DNA of 15,359 bases from Flavobacterium sp. (GTDB taxonomy: Bacteria > Bacteroidota > Bacteroidia > Flavobacteriales > Flavobacteriaceae), in contig DMHA01000083.1 of NCBI GenBank assembly GCA_003449615.1, forward strand, positions 1 to 15,359, given 5' to 3'. Positions 13,295-15,359 of the stretch are shown piece by piece. A program made the position numbers and the translations under genes. Numbering within the stretch: the stretch's first letter is position 1; the number at the start of each line of letters is the position of its first letter. The notes under the pieces were generated by a model, which worked only from the letters and a program-made list of their open reading frames with translations, did not search any database and had not been told where the DNA came from.

Positions 13295-14077
13295 ATGACA
13301 GCAGATAATATCATTTTAGAACACGAAAAAGGCATTGCAACCCTTTACATCAATCGTCCCGAAAAATTAAATGCACTCAACAAAGCAACGATTCAAGAGC
13401 TTCACGAAGCCTTGAAAATGGTCGATGAAAATCCAGAAGTTCGTGTGATAATTATAACAGGAACCGGAGAAAAAGCTTTTGTGGCCGGCGCCGATATTGC
13501 CGAATTTGCTCATTTCTCGGCCCAAGAAGGTTCGAAATTAGCTGCTCAAGGACAGCAACTTTTATTTGATTATATCGAAAAAATGAAAACTCCCGTGATT
13601 GCAGCAATCAATGGTTTTGCACTTGGCGGCGGACTGGAATTGGCAATGGCATGTCATTTCAGGATTGCTTCCGAAAATGCCAAAATGGGATTGCCAGAAA
13701 CTTCCCTTGGCGTAATTCCGGGTTATGGCGGAACGCAACGTTTGGCTCAATTGGTTGGCAAAGGTCGCGCAATGGAAATGATTCTAACCGCCGGAATGAT
13801 TGATGCCGACACTGCAAAAAAGTATGGATTAGTGAATCACGTGGTGCCGCAGGAAGATTTATTTTCGGCTTATATGACCATTGCCACAAGAATTATGAAA
13901 AATTCTCCTATTGCCATTTCTAAAGCCATCGAAGCAGTGAACGCCAACTTTATTTCGGGTGTCAATGGATTTGATGTCGAAATCAAAAATTTTGGCGATT
14001 GTTTTGCCACCGATGATTTCAAGGAAGGAACAACGGCTTTTTTGGAAAAAAGAAAAGCGGAGTTTAAAGGGAAGTGA
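13295..14077 (+). CDS. Enoyl-CoA hydratase (crotonase family)
   Basis: A 260-residue crotonase that probably adds water across trans-2-enoyl-CoA in fatty-acid beta-oxidation or a related CoA pathway. Signatures are NRPEKLNALN (20-29), the oxyanion-hole segment KAFVAGADIAEF (60-71), and the two acid/base glutamates spaced 20 residues apart: GGGLELAMAC (Glu115) and LPETSLGVIPGYGGTQRL (Glu135). Both glutamates being present supports a true hydratase rather than an isomerase or other crotonase. It starts 12 bp after the sensor kinase. Substrate chain length cannot be read from the sequence. There is no evident link to haem synthesis. Confidence 0.94.
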   Translation: MTADNIILEHEKGIATLYINRPEKLNALNKATIQELHEALKMVDENPEVRVIIITGTGEKAFVAGADIAEFAHFSAQEGSKLAAQGQQLLFDYIEKMKTPVIAAINGFALGGGLELAMACHFRIASENAKMGLPETSLGVIPGYGGTQRLAQLVGKGRAMEMILTAGMIDADTAKKYGLVNHVVPQEDLFSAYMTIATRIMKNSPIAISKAIEAVNANFISGVNGFDVEIKNFGDCFATDDFKEGTTAFLEKRKAEFKGK

Positions 14078-14080
14078 TAA

Positions 14081-14110
14081 GTTTTCAGTTGTCAGTCGCA
14101 GTTTTCAGTC
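14081..14110. repeat. Direct repeat GTTTTCAGT in the gap after the enoyl-CoA hydratase
   Basis: GTTTTCAGT occurs at 14081 and 14101, with GTCAGT between, giving a short interspersed CAGT-type repeat. Similar 'TCAGTTGTCAGT' strings are common in the intergenic DNA of some Bacteroidetes and cyanobacteria. No function is evident. Confidence 0.55.
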
Positions 14111-14131
14111 TAAAAATTAAATTAAATCATT

Positions 14132-15359
14132 ATGAAGAAAATTATTTGTTTATCATTAATCACATTATTATCAACATTAGGTTTTGCACAAGATATTGCT
14201 TTTAAAACTCAAAAAAGCGAAGTCTTTAAAGATGAATATAAAGAGTCTCAAATTGTATTGTCGGAAGAGGATGGAAACGGCGGAGTTTTGATTGTTCGTT
14301 CCTATAAAGGTAACGGGATTTCTCCAAATGCGGGTTATTATTTTGAACATTATGATGGTGATTTAGAACTTATTAAAGAATATGATTTTCAGATAGAGCA
14401 TCCAAATTCTCATAAATATGCTACTACATTGGGTGTTTTTAAAACTGATACTGTGATTAGAATTATTGAAGTGTATTATGATATGAATCAAAAAGCCTAT
14501 ATATGCAATGCAAATTCAATAAACAAAAATGATTTTAAACAAGAAAATAAAGAGTTATTTAGGTTAACTCGTGATGAAATAAAACAATATGGAAGCTTCT
14601 CACTTAATGACATTTGTTATGAAAAAAACGATAAAAAGATAGCTAGTGAAACGAATGGTTATTTTTCTGAAGCCTCAGGTGGAATTGCTTTAATTGCTAA
14701 TGAAAATTCTTTTTCTATTGCCATAGATTTTATGAGCAAAAATAATTCTGAAACCTTAAAATTGTTTTTGTTTGATAACAAATTAACAAAAATAATAGAT
14801 CGGATTTTTGTTAAAAAAGTAGCAGATCGCAAGTATATTTTTCAAAATATTGATTTATCCAAGGATGGAAGTTCCGTTTATCTGCTTAGTAAATCCATTT
14901 CCAAAGAAGCAAAAACCAAGATTGAAGGCGGAAAATATCAATTCGAACTAACAAAATTTACAGAAAACAAGGAACAAACTAAAACCTTCGATATAAATGA
15001 GCATTTTATTGGTTCTTTGAAAACAATTTCTTTTGGCGAAAAATTAGTTTGTATTGGCTTTTATTCCGACATTGATGATAAATACTATAAAGGTGTAAGT
15101 TATTATGAAATTGATCCAAATAATCTTGAAATTCGCTTTGCAAAATTTAACCCATTTACTGAACAGTTTCTAATTGATAAATATGGAAAACTCAAGGAAA
15201 AGGAATTAGATTTTTTAAATTTTAAAAATATTTTAATAACTCCTGACAATGACATCATATTAAATGCTGAGGAATCATATTCCAAATCTAGTGGCGGTGG
15301 TGTGGGAATAGGAATGGGTGGTGCTGGTATGGGTGGAAATATGGGTGGAATAAATATGG
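14132..15359 (+). CDS. Secreted protein of unknown function with a Gly/Met-rich region, 3' end cut by window edge
   Basis: The frame opens at the ATG at 14132 and runs without a stop to the window edge (409 codons visible). It starts MKKIICLSLITLLSTLGFAQ, a clear Sec signal peptide with an Ala-Gln junction typical of flavobacterial exported proteins. The mature part is a string of short beta-strand-like segments with charged turns (for example GGVLIVRSYKGNG, DTVIRIIEVYYD, GSSVYLLSKS, EKLVCIGFYSD), suggesting a beta-propeller or similar repeat fold. The visible end turns into a Gly/Met-rich low-complexity stretch (VGIGMGGAGMGGNMGG, about 391-406). I do not recognise the family. The start was chosen because the signal peptide begins there. 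It is in the same direction as the enoyl-CoA hydratase, after a 54-bp gap. Confidence 0.8.
   Translation, partial: MKKIICLSLITLLSTLGFAQDIAFKTQKSEVFKDEYKESQIVLSEEDGNGGVLIVRSYKGNGISPNAGYYFEHYDGDLELIKEYDFQIEHPNSHKYATTLGVFKTDTVIRIIEVYYDMNQKAYICNANSINKNDFKQENKELFRLTRDEIKQYGSFSLNDICYEKNDKKIASETNGYFSEASGGIALIANENSFSIAIDFMSKNNSETLKLFLFDNKLTKIIDRIFVKKVADRKYIFQNIDLSKDGSSVYLLSKSISKEAKTKIEGGKYQFELTKFTENKEQTKTFDINEHFIGSLKTISFGEKLVCIGFYSDIDDKYYKGVSYYEIDPNNLEIRFAKFNPFTEQFLIDKYGKLKEKELDFLNFKNILITPDNDIILNAEESYSKSSGGGVGIGMGGAGMGGNMGGINM

Noticed and set aside
1-15359. CRISPR array, tRNA or rRNA genes
   Set aside because: Repeats are hairpin-type or short tandem, with no regular repeat-spacer pattern. No cloverleaf or rRNA-like segment was seen.

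Overview
The window is about 36-38% GC by eye and reads as a chromosomal segment of a Flavobacterium-like member of the Bacteroidetes. Three things support this: the gene families and their order, candidate promoters of the TTG / TAnnTTTG type, and several Bacteroidetes-style intergenic repeats with weak Shine-Dalgarno sequences. The core is a haem biosynthesis locus built around a divergent promoter region at 8932-9155.

Minus strand, in transcription order from 8931 down to 1: hemA (glutamyl-tRNA reductase), hemC (porphobilinogen deaminase), a small lipoprotein gene, a degenerate copy of the hemC 3' end, a small kinase-like gene that overlaps hemD, hemD, hemE, a REP-associated tyrosine transposase (RAYT) framed by paired hairpins, a GNAT acetyltransferase that overlaps hemF, hemF, and hemB (runs off the left edge). 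Together these enzymes take glutamyl-tRNA to protoporphyrinogen IX, except for hemL, which is not in the window.

Plus strand, from 9156: an AraC-family regulator, hemH (ferrochelatase with an extra Cys-rich segment), and a HemJ-family membrane protein (protoporphyrinogen oxidase), which supply the last two steps. After these come an NtrY-like sensor kinase without a neighbouring response regulator, an enoyl-CoA hydratase, and the start of a secreted protein of unknown function that runs off the right edge.

The most unusual feature is how much small-scale insertion this essential pathway has absorbed. Two enzymes (hemC and hemF) carry related GC-rich palindromic elements inserted in frame in their coding sequence. 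The hemC 3' end is duplicated as an approximately 145 bp direct repeat around a lipoprotein gene. A RAYT gene with REP/BIME-like pairs on both sides sits between hemE and hemF. At least four other repeat families occupy the intergenic gaps. No CRISPR array, tRNA or rRNA was seen. All calls rest on reading the sequence and on family knowledge; no database search was run.
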